Shown piece after piece: positions 44,532 to 51,866 of a stretch of 64,000 bases of DNA; position 1 is the first letter of the stretch, and each line of letters opens with the position of its first letter. Under the pieces are notes generated by a model that was given only the letters and a program-made list of their open reading frames with translations, did no database searches and was not told the DNA's origin. Both the position numbers and the translations under genes were made by a program. The DNA is from Pseudovibrio zosterae (GTDB lineage Bacteria > Pseudomonadota > Alphaproteobacteria > Rhizobiales > Stappiaceae): positions 1 through 64,000 of the forward strand of contig NZ_JAWXVZ010000011.1 in the NCBI RefSeq assembly GCF_033843645.1, written 5' to 3'.

Positions 44532-45692
44532 TTATGAGACAAGTTCCGTAATGACCGCGTTTAAAACACCAACGCCCCGAGGGGTGGCACGCAGACGGCT
44601 ATTGCCAATCCATTCCACCAGGCCTTCTTCCTGCAAGACGGTGAGGCGGGCGGCATTGAAACTGCGCTCGGCCAATGCCTCATAGCGCGCCACATCAATG
44701 CCCTCTCGAAGGCGCAATCCCATGAGCAGAAGTTCGTCGCTCTGCTCTTCGCAAGTCAGATCCCCAGTCTCAATGATCCCGGTCCCCTTGCTCTCAACGA
44801 GGCCGAGCCACGTTTCCGGGTGGTTTTCGGTGAGCGTGGCCATTCGCTGGCCATTTGCAAGGCTCAAGCGTCCATGAGCGCCCGGTCCTACGCCGATGTA
44901 GTCGCCATAACGCCAGTAAACCAGATTGTGTTGACACTCAGAGCCCGGTACAGCGTGGTTTGACACTTCATAGGCTGGCAAGCCACGGCTTGCGGTAACT
45001 TCCTGTGTCAGGTCAAACATGTCCGCGGCGTAGTCGGGATCAAGCATTTCCAGTTTTCCGGCCGCATAGAGCCGGTGGAACATGGTGCCTTCCTCGATTG
45101 TAAGCTGATACATGGAAAGATGATCGGCTGCCAGATCAATGGCCCGGTTCAGCTCTTGCTCCCACCCTTCAAGGGTCTGGTCGGGGCGGGCATAGATAAG
45201 ATCGAAGGAAATTCGTTCGAACGTGGTGCGCGCAATCTCAACGGCTTTCACTGCCTCGTCTACACTGTGCTGGCGACCCAGAATCTTCAGATCCTTGTCA
45301 TTCAGTGCTTGAATGCCGACGGAGAGGCGATTGACGCCCGCAGCGCGGTAGCCAGCAAATCGGGTGGCCTCTACACTCGTCGGGTTAGCTTCCATTGAGA
45401 TTTCGGCGTTCTCACCGATTGGCCAGTAGCGATTGATGCCTTCCAGAATGGCTTCAACGGTGCGCGGCTCCATCAGCGATGGGGTGCCGCCGCCGAAGAA
45501 CACGGAGTCGACAGGTTGAGAGGCAACGAACTGGGCATTGTAGTCCAGCTCGCGCAGCATGGCGTTCACATAGTCCTGCTGGTCGACCGGCTTATGGCGT
45601 ACATGCGAGTTGAAATCGCAATAGGGGCATTTGGCAAGGCAAAAAGGCCAGTGCACATAGACACCAAACCCGCCAACCGGTCTTTCCATCAT
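44532..45692 (-). CDS. hemW: Radical SAM heme chaperone HemW
   Basis: 386 aa. Iron-sulfur cluster cysteines Cys18, Cys22 and Cys25 are in FCLAKCPYCDFNSH. The heme-binding motif HNLVYW and the following GVGPGAHGRL identify HemW rather than the coproporphyrinogen dehydrogenase HemN. It is the third gene of the minus-strand rph-rdgB-hemW set, 21 bases after rdgB. Confidence 0.93.
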   Translation of the reverse strand: MMERPVGGFGVYVHWPFCLAKCPYCDFNSHVRHKPVDQQDYVNAMLRELDYNAQFVASQPVDSVFFGGGTPSLMEPRTVEAILEGINRYWPIGENAEISMEANPTSVEATRFAGYRAAGVNRLSVGIQALNDKDLKILGRQHSVDEAVKAVEIARTTFERISFDLIYARPDQTLEGWEQELNRAIDLAADHLSMYQLTIEEGTMFHRLYAAGKLEMLDPDYAADMFDLTQEVTASRGLPAYEVSNHAVPGSECQHNLVYWRYGDYIGVGPGAHGRLSLANGQRMATLTENHPETWLGLVESKGTGIIETGDLTCEEQSDELLLMGLRLREGIDVARYEALAERSFNAARLTVLQEEGLVEWIGNSRLRATPRGVGVLNAVITELVS

Positions 45693-45713
45693 TTCAAACT
45701 GCTCTCTAGCCCT

Positions 45714-46334
45714 TTAAAGGCACTCAGCCTTGAACAGATCAAAGGCACGCGCTCGGTGAGACAGGGCTGATCCATCCGGGTTTCGCTGTTTGGAGGCTTG
45801 ATCCATCTCGCCAAAGGTTTTCTCAAAACCGTCCGGCACAAACATGGGATCGTAGCCAAAGCCTTCAAGTCCGCGCGGCGGCCATATGGCTTTACCATGC
45901 ACTTCCCCGCGATAGAACTGGGTGTGCCCGTCAGGCCAGGCAACGCACAACACTGCCACAAAATAGGCATTGCGGTTTTCCGCGCCCAGCTCTTGCAGCT
46001 TGTCTTCAACCTTTTGCATGGCCACGGAGAAGTCTTTTCCCGGGCCAGCCCAGCGCGCGGAGTAAACGCCGGGGTCATTGTCAAGCGCTTCCACGCAAAA
46101 CCCGCTGTCATCGGCCAGTGCGGGGTAGCCAGACACCTTGGCAGAAGCCAGCGCCTTGATCGCGGCGTTGGCTTCAAACGTATCGCCGTCTTCAACGGGC
46201 TCCGGCAGATCCAGATCTCCTGCAGAGACCACCTCAAAGCCAAAAGGTTCCAGGAGTTGGTTTATCTCCTTCAGCTTGCCCTTGTTGTGGCTGGCAACGA
46301 CCAGACGGCCCGGTTCAAGACGACGATTTTCCAT
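45714..46334 (-). CDS. rdgB: Non-canonical purine NTP pyrophosphatase (XTP/dITP)
   Basis: 206 aa. Removes dITP/XTP from the nucleotide pool. Visible motifs are ASHNKGKLKEINQLL at the N-terminus, FEANAAIKALA, ADDSGFCVEAL, and GKAIWPPRGLEGFGYDPMF. Second gene of the rph-rdgB-hemW operon with a 12-base gap after rph. Confidence 0.95.
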   Translation of the reverse strand: MENRRLEPGRLVVASHNKGKLKEINQLLEPFGFEVVSAGDLDLPEPVEDGDTFEANAAIKALASAKVSGYPALADDSGFCVEALDNDPGVYSARWAGPGKDFSVAMQKVEDKLQELGAENRNAYFVAVLCVAWPDGHTQFYRGEVHGKAIWPPRGLEGFGYDPMFVPDGFEKTFGEMDQASKQRNPDGSALSHRARAFDLFKAECL

Positions 46335-46346
46335 TCTTGTTCTTCC

Positions 46347-47075
46347 TTAGAGGATGGAGAGCTTCTGCAGTTCCACCAGTTTGGAGATGCTGTTCTTTGC
46401 AAGCCCCATCAGCTGGCCAAACTCTTCTTCGCTGAATGGCTTTCCTTCAGCGGTGCCTTGAATTTCAACAATGCCGCCCTTGCCGGTCATCACGAAATTG
46501 GCGTCGGTTTCAGCTGAGGAGTCCTCAGCATAGTCAAGGTCGGCCACAGGCGTTCCTTCATAAATCCCGCAGGAAATGGCGGCGATGTGATCAACCAGCA
46601 CATCATCCTTCACCATGTCGCGTGCTTTCATCCACTGCAGACAGTCGTGGAGAGCAACCCATGCGCCGGTGATGGAAGCCGTACGTGTACCGCCATCGGC
46701 CTGAATGACATCACAGTCAACAGAGATCTGACGCTCGCCAAGGGCCTTCAGGTCCACCACAGCACGCAGGGAGCGACCAATAAGACGCTGAATTTCTTGG
46801 GTACGGCCAGACTGTTTGCCTGCCGAAGCTTCACGGCGCATGCGGTCATGGGTGGCTCTTGGAAGCATGCCATATTCAGCGGTGACCCAGCCCTGGTTCT
46901 GGCCGCGCAGCCATGGCGGAACACGCTCTTCAAGGCTTGCGGTACAAAGGACGTGCGTATCGCCAAACTTGACGAGGCAAGAGCCTTCTGCGTGTTTGGA
47001 CACACCACGTTCAAGGGTAACTGGGCGCATTTCTTCGGGTGCGCGTTTGGATGGACGGATCACTGCCAACTCCAT
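46347..47075 (-). CDS. rph: Ribonuclease PH
   Basis: Phosphorolytic exonuclease that trims tRNA 3' ends. 242 aa, starting MELAVIRPSKRAPEEMRPV; conserved GLNR-like blocks SGRTQEIQRLIGRSLRA, VDCDVIQADGGTRTASITGA and DANFVMTGKGGIVEIQGTAEG are present. It heads the minus-strand operon and is divergent from hrcA, as is common in rhizobia-type genomes. Confidence 0.96.
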   Translation of the reverse strand: MELAVIRPSKRAPEEMRPVTLERGVSKHAEGSCLVKFGDTHVLCTASLEERVPPWLRGQNQGWVTAEYGMLPRATHDRMRREASAGKQSGRTQEIQRLIGRSLRAVVDLKALGERQISVDCDVIQADGGTRTASITGAWVALHDCLQWMKARDMVKDDVLVDHIAAISCGIYEGTPVADLDYAEDSSAETDANFVMTGKGGIVEIQGTAEGKPFSEEEFGQLMGLAKNSISKLVELQKLSIL

Positions 47076-47282
47076 TGATTTGTCGGGGCATACGGCATGG
47101 CTTGCCTATAGCTCGCGGTGGTTTTAACCCCCAATGTCTTTGAGCGCAAAGGCTGCGTTCAAAATTATGACTGGAATTGTCGAAATGGGTTTCGCGAACC
47201 GGGAGAGCGAGGATATAGAATAAAGAGCAATCCCCACTTATATTTGGTTTTCGAGCCCTATTGATCCGGAGTGAGCAGACTA

Positions 47283-48350
47283 GTGACCAGTGGACCACCA
47301 TCCGTTCCTCTTGAAGATCTTGACGAGAGATCACGCGAAATTTTTCGCCGCATCGTCGAAAACTATCTAGGCACGGGCGAAGCCTCAGGCTCGCGCAATC
47401 TGGCGCGCGGTCTCAGCAAGCCCTTGTCCCCTGCCTCGGTGCGCAATGTGATGTCCGATCTGGAGCACATGGGGCTGCTTTACTCCCCTCACACCAGTGC
47501 TGGTCGCTTACCCACCGAGACCGGACTGCGCCTGTTTGTGGATGGTCTTCTGGAAGTGGGGGACCTGACACGCGAAGAACGCGAGCAGATTGATATTCAG
47601 GTGAAAGCTTCCGGCTCAGAGAAGAGTTCTGCTCAACTCCTCACCGAAGCCAGTCAGATGCTCTCTGGTCTCAGTCGCGGCGCTGGCGTTGTCCTGGCCC
47701 ACAAGACCGATGTGCCGCTTCGCCATGTGGAGTTCGTGCAGATCGAACCAACCAAGGCACTTGTCGTGTTGGTGAGTGATGATGGCTCCGTTGAGAACCG
47801 CATCATATCGCTTCCGGCAGGTCTGCCGCCCTCCGCGCTCATAGAAGCCTCCAACTACCTCAACTCAGTTATCCGCAACCGCACAATTGCGGAGGTTCAG
47901 AACGAGCTTGAGCGCCAGAAAAGCGAAAACAAGGCCGAACTTGACCGTCTTACAGAAAAGGTTGTTGCCGCTGGCATCGCTGTGTGGGGCGGAAAAGAGG
48001 GCGATGCGGATACGCTCATTGTACGGGGTCGATCCAATCTTTTGCAGGACGTGGGCCATGCCGAGGATCTTGACCGCATCCGTCTGCTCTTTGATGACCT
48101 TGAGAACAAGAGCGAGCTGATCCGCTTGCTTGAGCTTGCCGAAGGCGGAGAGGGCGTACGCATCTTCATCGGCTCGGAGACCAAGCTGTTCTCACTCTCG
48201 GGCTCTTCGCTCATTGTCTCTCCGTACCGGGACAGTGAACAGCGCATCCTTGGTGTTCTGGGGGTCATCGGTCCGACGCGGCTCAACTATGCGCGTGTCA
48301 TCCCAATGGTGGATTACACGGCACGTCTCGTAAGCCGCCTGCTTCCATAA
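47283..48350 (+). CDS. hrcA: Heat-inducible transcription repressor HrcA
   Basis: 355 aa repressor that binds CIRCE elements. N-terminal winged helix (EIFRRIVENYLGTGEASGSRNLARGL, SPASVRNVMSDLEHMGLL), then GAF-like and dimerisation parts (HVEFVQIEPTKALVVLVSDDG). The GTG at 47283 is preferred, since GGAG at 47267-47270 abuts the alternative GTG at 47271 with no spacing. The usual partner grpE is not downstream: a MoeB-type gene follows. No TTAGCACTC-N9-GAGTGCTAA element was found in the window. Confidence 0.94.
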   Translation: MTSGPPSVPLEDLDERSREIFRRIVENYLGTGEASGSRNLARGLSKPLSPASVRNVMSDLEHMGLLYSPHTSAGRLPTETGLRLFVDGLLEVGDLTREEREQIDIQVKASGSEKSSAQLLTEASQMLSGLSRGAGVVLAHKTDVPLRHVEFVQIEPTKALVVLVSDDGSVENRIISLPAGLPPSALIEASNYLNSVIRNRTIAEVQNELERQKSENKAELDRLTEKVVAAGIAVWGGKEGDADTLIVRGRSNLLQDVGHAEDLDRIRLLFDDLENKSELIRLLELAEGGEGVRIFIGSETKLFSLSGSSLIVSPYRDSEQRILGVLGVIGPTRLNYARVIPMVDYTARLVSRLLP

Positions 48351-48376
48351 CGCATCCGAAACAAAAGAGATTTAGA

Positions 48377-49183
48377 GTGCTTTCTCCCGCAGAACTCGAA
48401 CGATACGCCCGTCACATCGTCCTCAAAGGCGTCGGGGGCCCCGGCCAGCAAAAGCTCAAGGACGCCAAGGTGCTTGTGATTGGCGCAGGAGGGTTGGGCG
48501 CTCCGGTCCTGCAATACCTTGCCGCCGCGGGTGTCGGGACGCTTGGTATATTGGACGATGATGTGGTGTCATTGTCCAATCTTCAGCGGCAGATCATTCA
48601 TGATACTGATCAGCTGGGCGAGCCCAAGGTGGCAAGCGCGGCAGAAACCATTGCCCGCCTTAACCCCTATGTTCAGGTGCGCCCGCACCCAACCCGGTTC
48701 AGCGGTCAGAACGCGATGGCTCTGGTGAGCAGTTATGATCTGGTGGTTGATGGCTCCGATAACTTTGAAACCCGCTATCTGGCAAGCGACGCCTGCTACT
48801 TTGCCAAGAAGCCACTGGTTACGGGTGCAGTCGGCCAGTTTGATGGTTCGGTGACGCTGCTCAAGCCTTACGAGACGGATGCAGAGGGCGCCCCAAACCC
48901 GACCTATCGCTGTCTCTTTCCCAAACGCCCAGCTGCAGGCAGCATTCCTACCTGCGAAGAAGCTGGGGTGCTGGGCGCGCTGACGGGCGTTATCGGCTCG
49001 CTTCAGGCACTGGAAGCCATAAAGGAAATCGTGGGCTTCGGAGAAGGCCTTGTAGGCAGATTGCTTTTGGCGGACACGGCAGTCATGCGGTTTGAAACCA
49101 TCACCTACAAGCACAATCCAGCCAACCCGCTGAACGGCGATGCTCCAAAGAGCTGGGCTGAAATGCTGGAGTTGGATCTCTGA
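48377..49183 (+). CDS. moeB: HesA/MoeB/ThiF family adenylyltransferase
   Basis: 268 aa from a GTG start. ATP-dependent activation of a ubiquitin-like sulfur carrier (MoaD or ThiS). The nucleotide-binding GAGGLGAPVLQYLAAAGVG (about residues 37-55), DDDVVSLSNLQRQIIH (the Arg finger and Asp region) and a Cys-containing RCLFPKRPAAGSIPTCEEAGVLG are clear. No C-terminal rhodanese domain follows, so it is a stand-alone MoeB/ThiF type. Twenty-six bases after hrcA, followed by a strong terminator. Confidence 0.9.
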   Translation: MLSPAELERYARHIVLKGVGGPGQQKLKDAKVLVIGAGGLGAPVLQYLAAAGVGTLGILDDDVVSLSNLQRQIIHDTDQLGEPKVASAAETIARLNPYVQVRPHPTRFSGQNAMALVSSYDLVVDGSDNFETRYLASDACYFAKKPLVTGAVGQFDGSVTLLKPYETDAEGAPNPTYRCLFPKRPAAGSIPTCEEAGVLGALTGVIGSLQALEAIKEIVGFGEGLVGRLLLADTAVMRFETITYKHNPANPLNGDAPKSWAEMLELDL

Positions 49184-49203
49184 GAAACGACGCAAGGAAT
49201 GAG

Positions 49204-49230
49204 AACGGCGGCACATGGCCGCCGTTTTTA
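49204..49230 (+). terminator. Intrinsic terminator of moeB
   Basis: Nine-bp stem AACGGCGGC (49204-49212) with GCCGCCGTT (49218-49226) then TTTTA. It lies in the 49-base gap between moeB and the convergent TonB receptor gene. Confidence 0.85.
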
Positions 49231-49232
49231 GT

Positions 49233-51287
49233 CTAGAAGGTTTTTGCGACCGACAGTTTGAAGCTTCGGCCCTTACCCTCAGTCCCGCTCAGGTGGGGCG
49301 TGTAGGCTTTGTCGAAGATGTTCGTGACGCTTGCCCGCACTTCGGCGCCGGCCATCCAACCCTCCTCGGGGAGCCAGCTCAGACTGGCGCCGTGGAGAGC
49401 GTAGCCTCCCGTTTCGCTGTCTGCACTGTTGACCCGGTCCTGCCGCGCATAAAAGTTGGACCGCCAGGACACATCCAGATTGTAGTCCTCAAAGCGATAT
49501 CCCACGGAGATGAAGGCGTTGTCTGCTGCCACAGATTCCAGATAGGTGTCGTCAGAGAGGTTGTCTCCGCGGGTCAACGCCGCCCCAAACGAGCCATACC
49601 ACGTGGGCGATGCATATCCGGCCTCGACCTCAACACCTTGGAGGCGTACATCCTCAATTGCAGTGGTAATGGCACCACCCGCCATGTGGTCAAACGTGGT
49701 GTAGAGATAGTTCTCAACATCGTTGTGGAAGCCAGTGACCTTCAGGCGCACGCCATCATCATCCTGAAGAACGTTGTCGAACTTGAAGCCAAAACCGGCT
49801 TCAAAGTTGTTGGACTTCTCCTTGCCGAGGTCCGTGAAGCCACCACCTGTGAACGCTTCATCAATGACCGGCATGCGTTCAGTATGAGAAACGGAGCCAA
49901 AAACGTTCAGCCAAGGGGTAAGTTCATAGATGGCCGCCAGTTTTGGAGAAAACGCCGTGTCGCTCACATCATCGCGGAGGCTCACACCTTCGCCCGGAGA
50001 CAAGCGGGAATAATCCACACGCAGACCAGGGATAAGGGTAAGGCGATCAAACAGGATCACTTCAGCCTGACCGTAGGCACCAATCATGCGGGATTCCCCT
50101 TCGGGATGAGAAGATGCCCCATGTGACGTTGACCCGTCCGGGTTCAGGCGAGGGTTCAGGCGCTCACGATAGTGGCCTTGAACACCAAACGTCAAAAAGG
50201 CCAGAGCGGAATCTGAGAACTCTATTTGCGATGTGTTCTGCAGCTTGCCCTGCCAAGTCTTGTAGACGTATTCCGCTTCAAGCCCAAACGCTGGCTGGCC
50301 GTCCCAAGGGTTTCGGTAGGTGATGTCGTCCAGCTCACGCTTGGTCTCGCTGTAGGCAAGCTGCGCTGTCAAATCGAGTAGGTCATTGCCGGCAAATGCG
50401 TTCTCATAGGTGAGGCGCCCTTGCTGCTCGCTTATCTCTTGATCGGCATAGCCAAACATTGGCTCATAGGTGATTTGGTCATAGAGGCCGTTGCCTGATT
50501 TGTTGATGTTGAAGTAACTCGCTGTCAGAGACTGATCCCGATCCGTCCCGAAAGTGTATTTCAACTTTGCAAGGCCAGACAGGTCCGTGAACAGAGAGTT
50601 GCCCAGCTCTTCGCCTTTGGCTGCATCGTAGTTGCCATAGCGGCCGTAGTTAAAATTCGCCACAAACTCAATATCTTCGACAGGCTTCATTGCCGCGATT
50701 ATGGAGTTGCGAGAGCCATTGCCATTGGAGTCCCAGGTGGTTTTGGCACGCACCGCAACGGTGTCATCCCCCTCAAGAAAGTCTGAGGCATCCTTTGTGC
50801 GGGCACTGACCGTCCCGGCCAAAGCGCCCGATCCGTAAAGCGTGGAGGAAGCTGGCCCACGCAGGACTTCCACCTGCTTGAACATTTCCGGCTCGAAAAA
50901 GAAAGAACCCGAGCGGTAAGCTTCAAAGAACGAACGTACTCCATCCACTTGCATGATCATGCGATTTTCATCGGAAGACAACGCGCCGCCAATACCGCGC
51001 ATGTTCAAGGATTGGCCTAGCGGATTGTCAGCGTTGATGGTGGTAACGCCCGGTATGGCGTCCAAAATCTCTCCCAGCGTGGCCGCCTGCGACGCCTCGA
51101 TCTGCTCCTGCGTGACAACAGTCACCGCCTGCGGTGTATCAATGGCGATCTTTTCTTCACCCGCCGATACGACGATCTCGTCCAGTACGGTTGTTGCTTC
51201 TTGTGCTTGTGCCCCTGCCAACGGCAGGGCGAGCGAAAGGGTCGTGCCGGCCAGCAAGGCGGCACGGGAAACGGTTCCATTAAACAT
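49233..51287 (-). CDS. TonB-dependent outer-membrane receptor (iron/heme type)
   Basis: 684 aa. Signal peptide (residues 1-28; LAGTTLSLALPLAGAQAQEA), TonB box region TVLDEIVVSAGE, plug domain (TPQAVTVVTQEQIEASQAAT, GEILDAIPGVT), then a 22-strand barrel ending in the C-terminal RSFKLSVAKTF with terminal Phe. It resembles the heme/hemoglobin/transferrin receptor branch, but the diagnostic heme motif is not clear. A TGA-N9-TCA palindrome (51392-51406) in its upstream region suggests iron control. No ABC transporter or TonB gene is adjacent. Confidence 0.9.
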   Translation of the reverse strand: MFNGTVSRAALLAGTTLSLALPLAGAQAQEATTVLDEIVVSAGEEKIAIDTPQAVTVVTQEQIEASQAATLGEILDAIPGVTTINADNPLGQSLNMRGIGGALSSDENRMIMQVDGVRSFFEAYRSGSFFFEPEMFKQVEVLRGPASSTLYGSGALAGTVSARTKDASDFLEGDDTVAVRAKTTWDSNGNGSRNSIIAAMKPVEDIEFVANFNYGRYGNYDAAKGEELGNSLFTDLSGLAKLKYTFGTDRDQSLTASYFNINKSGNGLYDQITYEPMFGYADQEISEQQGRLTYENAFAGNDLLDLTAQLAYSETKRELDDITYRNPWDGQPAFGLEAEYVYKTWQGKLQNTSQIEFSDSALAFLTFGVQGHYRERLNPRLNPDGSTSHGASSHPEGESRMIGAYGQAEVILFDRLTLIPGLRVDYSRLSPGEGVSLRDDVSDTAFSPKLAAIYELTPWLNVFGSVSHTERMPVIDEAFTGGGFTDLGKEKSNNFEAGFGFKFDNVLQDDDGVRLKVTGFHNDVENYLYTTFDHMAGGAITTAIEDVRLQGVEVEAGYASPTWYGSFGAALTRGDNLSDDTYLESVAADNAFISVGYRFEDYNLDVSWRSNFYARQDRVNSADSETGGYALHGASLSWLPEEGWMAGAEVRASVTNIFDKAYTPHLSGTEGKGRSFKLSVAKTF

Positions 51288-51347
51288 GGCTGCCCCGGCA
51301 TAAATTTTGACTATGGAGAAAGCTGGCTGGTCAGAATTTGGCTAGCG

Positions 51348-51367
51348 ACCGACATACCCCTGTCGGT
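51348..51367 (-). other. Leader hairpin of the TonB receptor gene
   Basis: ACCGACA-TACCCC-TGTCGGT forms a 7-bp stem with a 6-base loop, about 60 bases upstream of the start codon and downstream of the operator. It would lie in the mRNA leader. Confidence 0.4.
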
Positions 51368-51391
51368 GAACGTGCCTACGTTTTATAAATA

Positions 51392-51406
51392 TGAGTATTT
51401 TAGTCA
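51392..51406. promoter_or_regulatory. TGA-N9-TCA palindrome (RirA-type iron box)
   Basis: Exact TGA-N9-TCA on both strands, within the probable promoter TTGACTAAAATACTCATATT TATAAA read on the minus strand, 105 bases upstream of the receptor ATG. This is the iron-Rhodo box bound by RirA in rhizobia, a repressor in iron-replete cells. Confidence 0.6.
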
Positions 51407-51847
51407 AGTAATATTTAGGGGTAGTCTTCTCGGCATATCGCTTGCATGATTTAAAGCGTTGTAAAAACTAGAATATTCTGTTTCCCCTTGCCGCAACTTC
51501 CGTCGCTTTTTGGCCTCCTGCGCCGGTTCGCTGCAAACTCCATCGCCGATTTGGGCCCTCACCTTGCCTCCGAGCGGAAGCTCAGCCCTTGGAGCAAAGA
51601 GGGGGCGGTCCTCCCTCATGCGCGATGTGTTGCGTTCACCAGGATCCCAACGCGCTCAGCGCAATCCGATGTTTCAAATCGTGATGGCTTCAAGCATCGC
51701 GAGCCATTTGCGGACAATGTGGTGTTCGCGTCGGTAAAGGGGATTGCGCAGGGTGTCGGGAGTTTGGAAGCAGTTGAAGGGGTTTGGGACCATGGGGAGG
51801 AGTGGGCCCGATACGCCCACTCGATTAACACCAAAGACTAACGAAAC

Positions 51848-51866
51848 GAGGCGTTTAGTGCGCCTC
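51848..51866 (-). terminator. Terminator-like hairpin overlapping the polA stop
   Basis: GAGGCG (51848-51853) pairs with CGCCTC (51861-51866) across the polA stop codon. On the minus strand it is followed by TTTCGTT. A weak intrinsic terminator. Confidence 0.5.

Larger units (their letters stand above)
51288..51854. other. Region of 567 bases without a gene, TonB receptor to polA
   Basis: The part next to the receptor (51288-51410) is its leader and iron-type operator. From about 51440 to 51840 lies GC-rich DNA in which every frame has a weak ORF of 60-117 codons, none with a recognisable protein, a ribosome site or codon usage like the neighbours. One stem, GAGTGGGC (51800-51807) with GCCCACTC (51815-51822), is an 8-bp hairpin near polA. 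It could be a decayed element or a small RNA; I cannot decide. Confidence 0.5.

Noticed and set aside
48371..48388. GAGTGCTTTCT near the moeB start as a CIRCE half-site
   Set aside because: Only one half (GAGTGC) is present; no TTAGCACTC-N9-GAGTGCTAA could be found.
49215..50126. Plus-strand ORF of 303 codons opposite the TonB receptor
   Set aside because: It lies opposite a well-conserved barrel sequence and shows no protein family features.
51488..51841. Plus-strand ORF of 117 codons in the TonB-polA gap
   Set aside because: No Shine-Dalgarno, no family features, and equally long ORFs exist in other frames.
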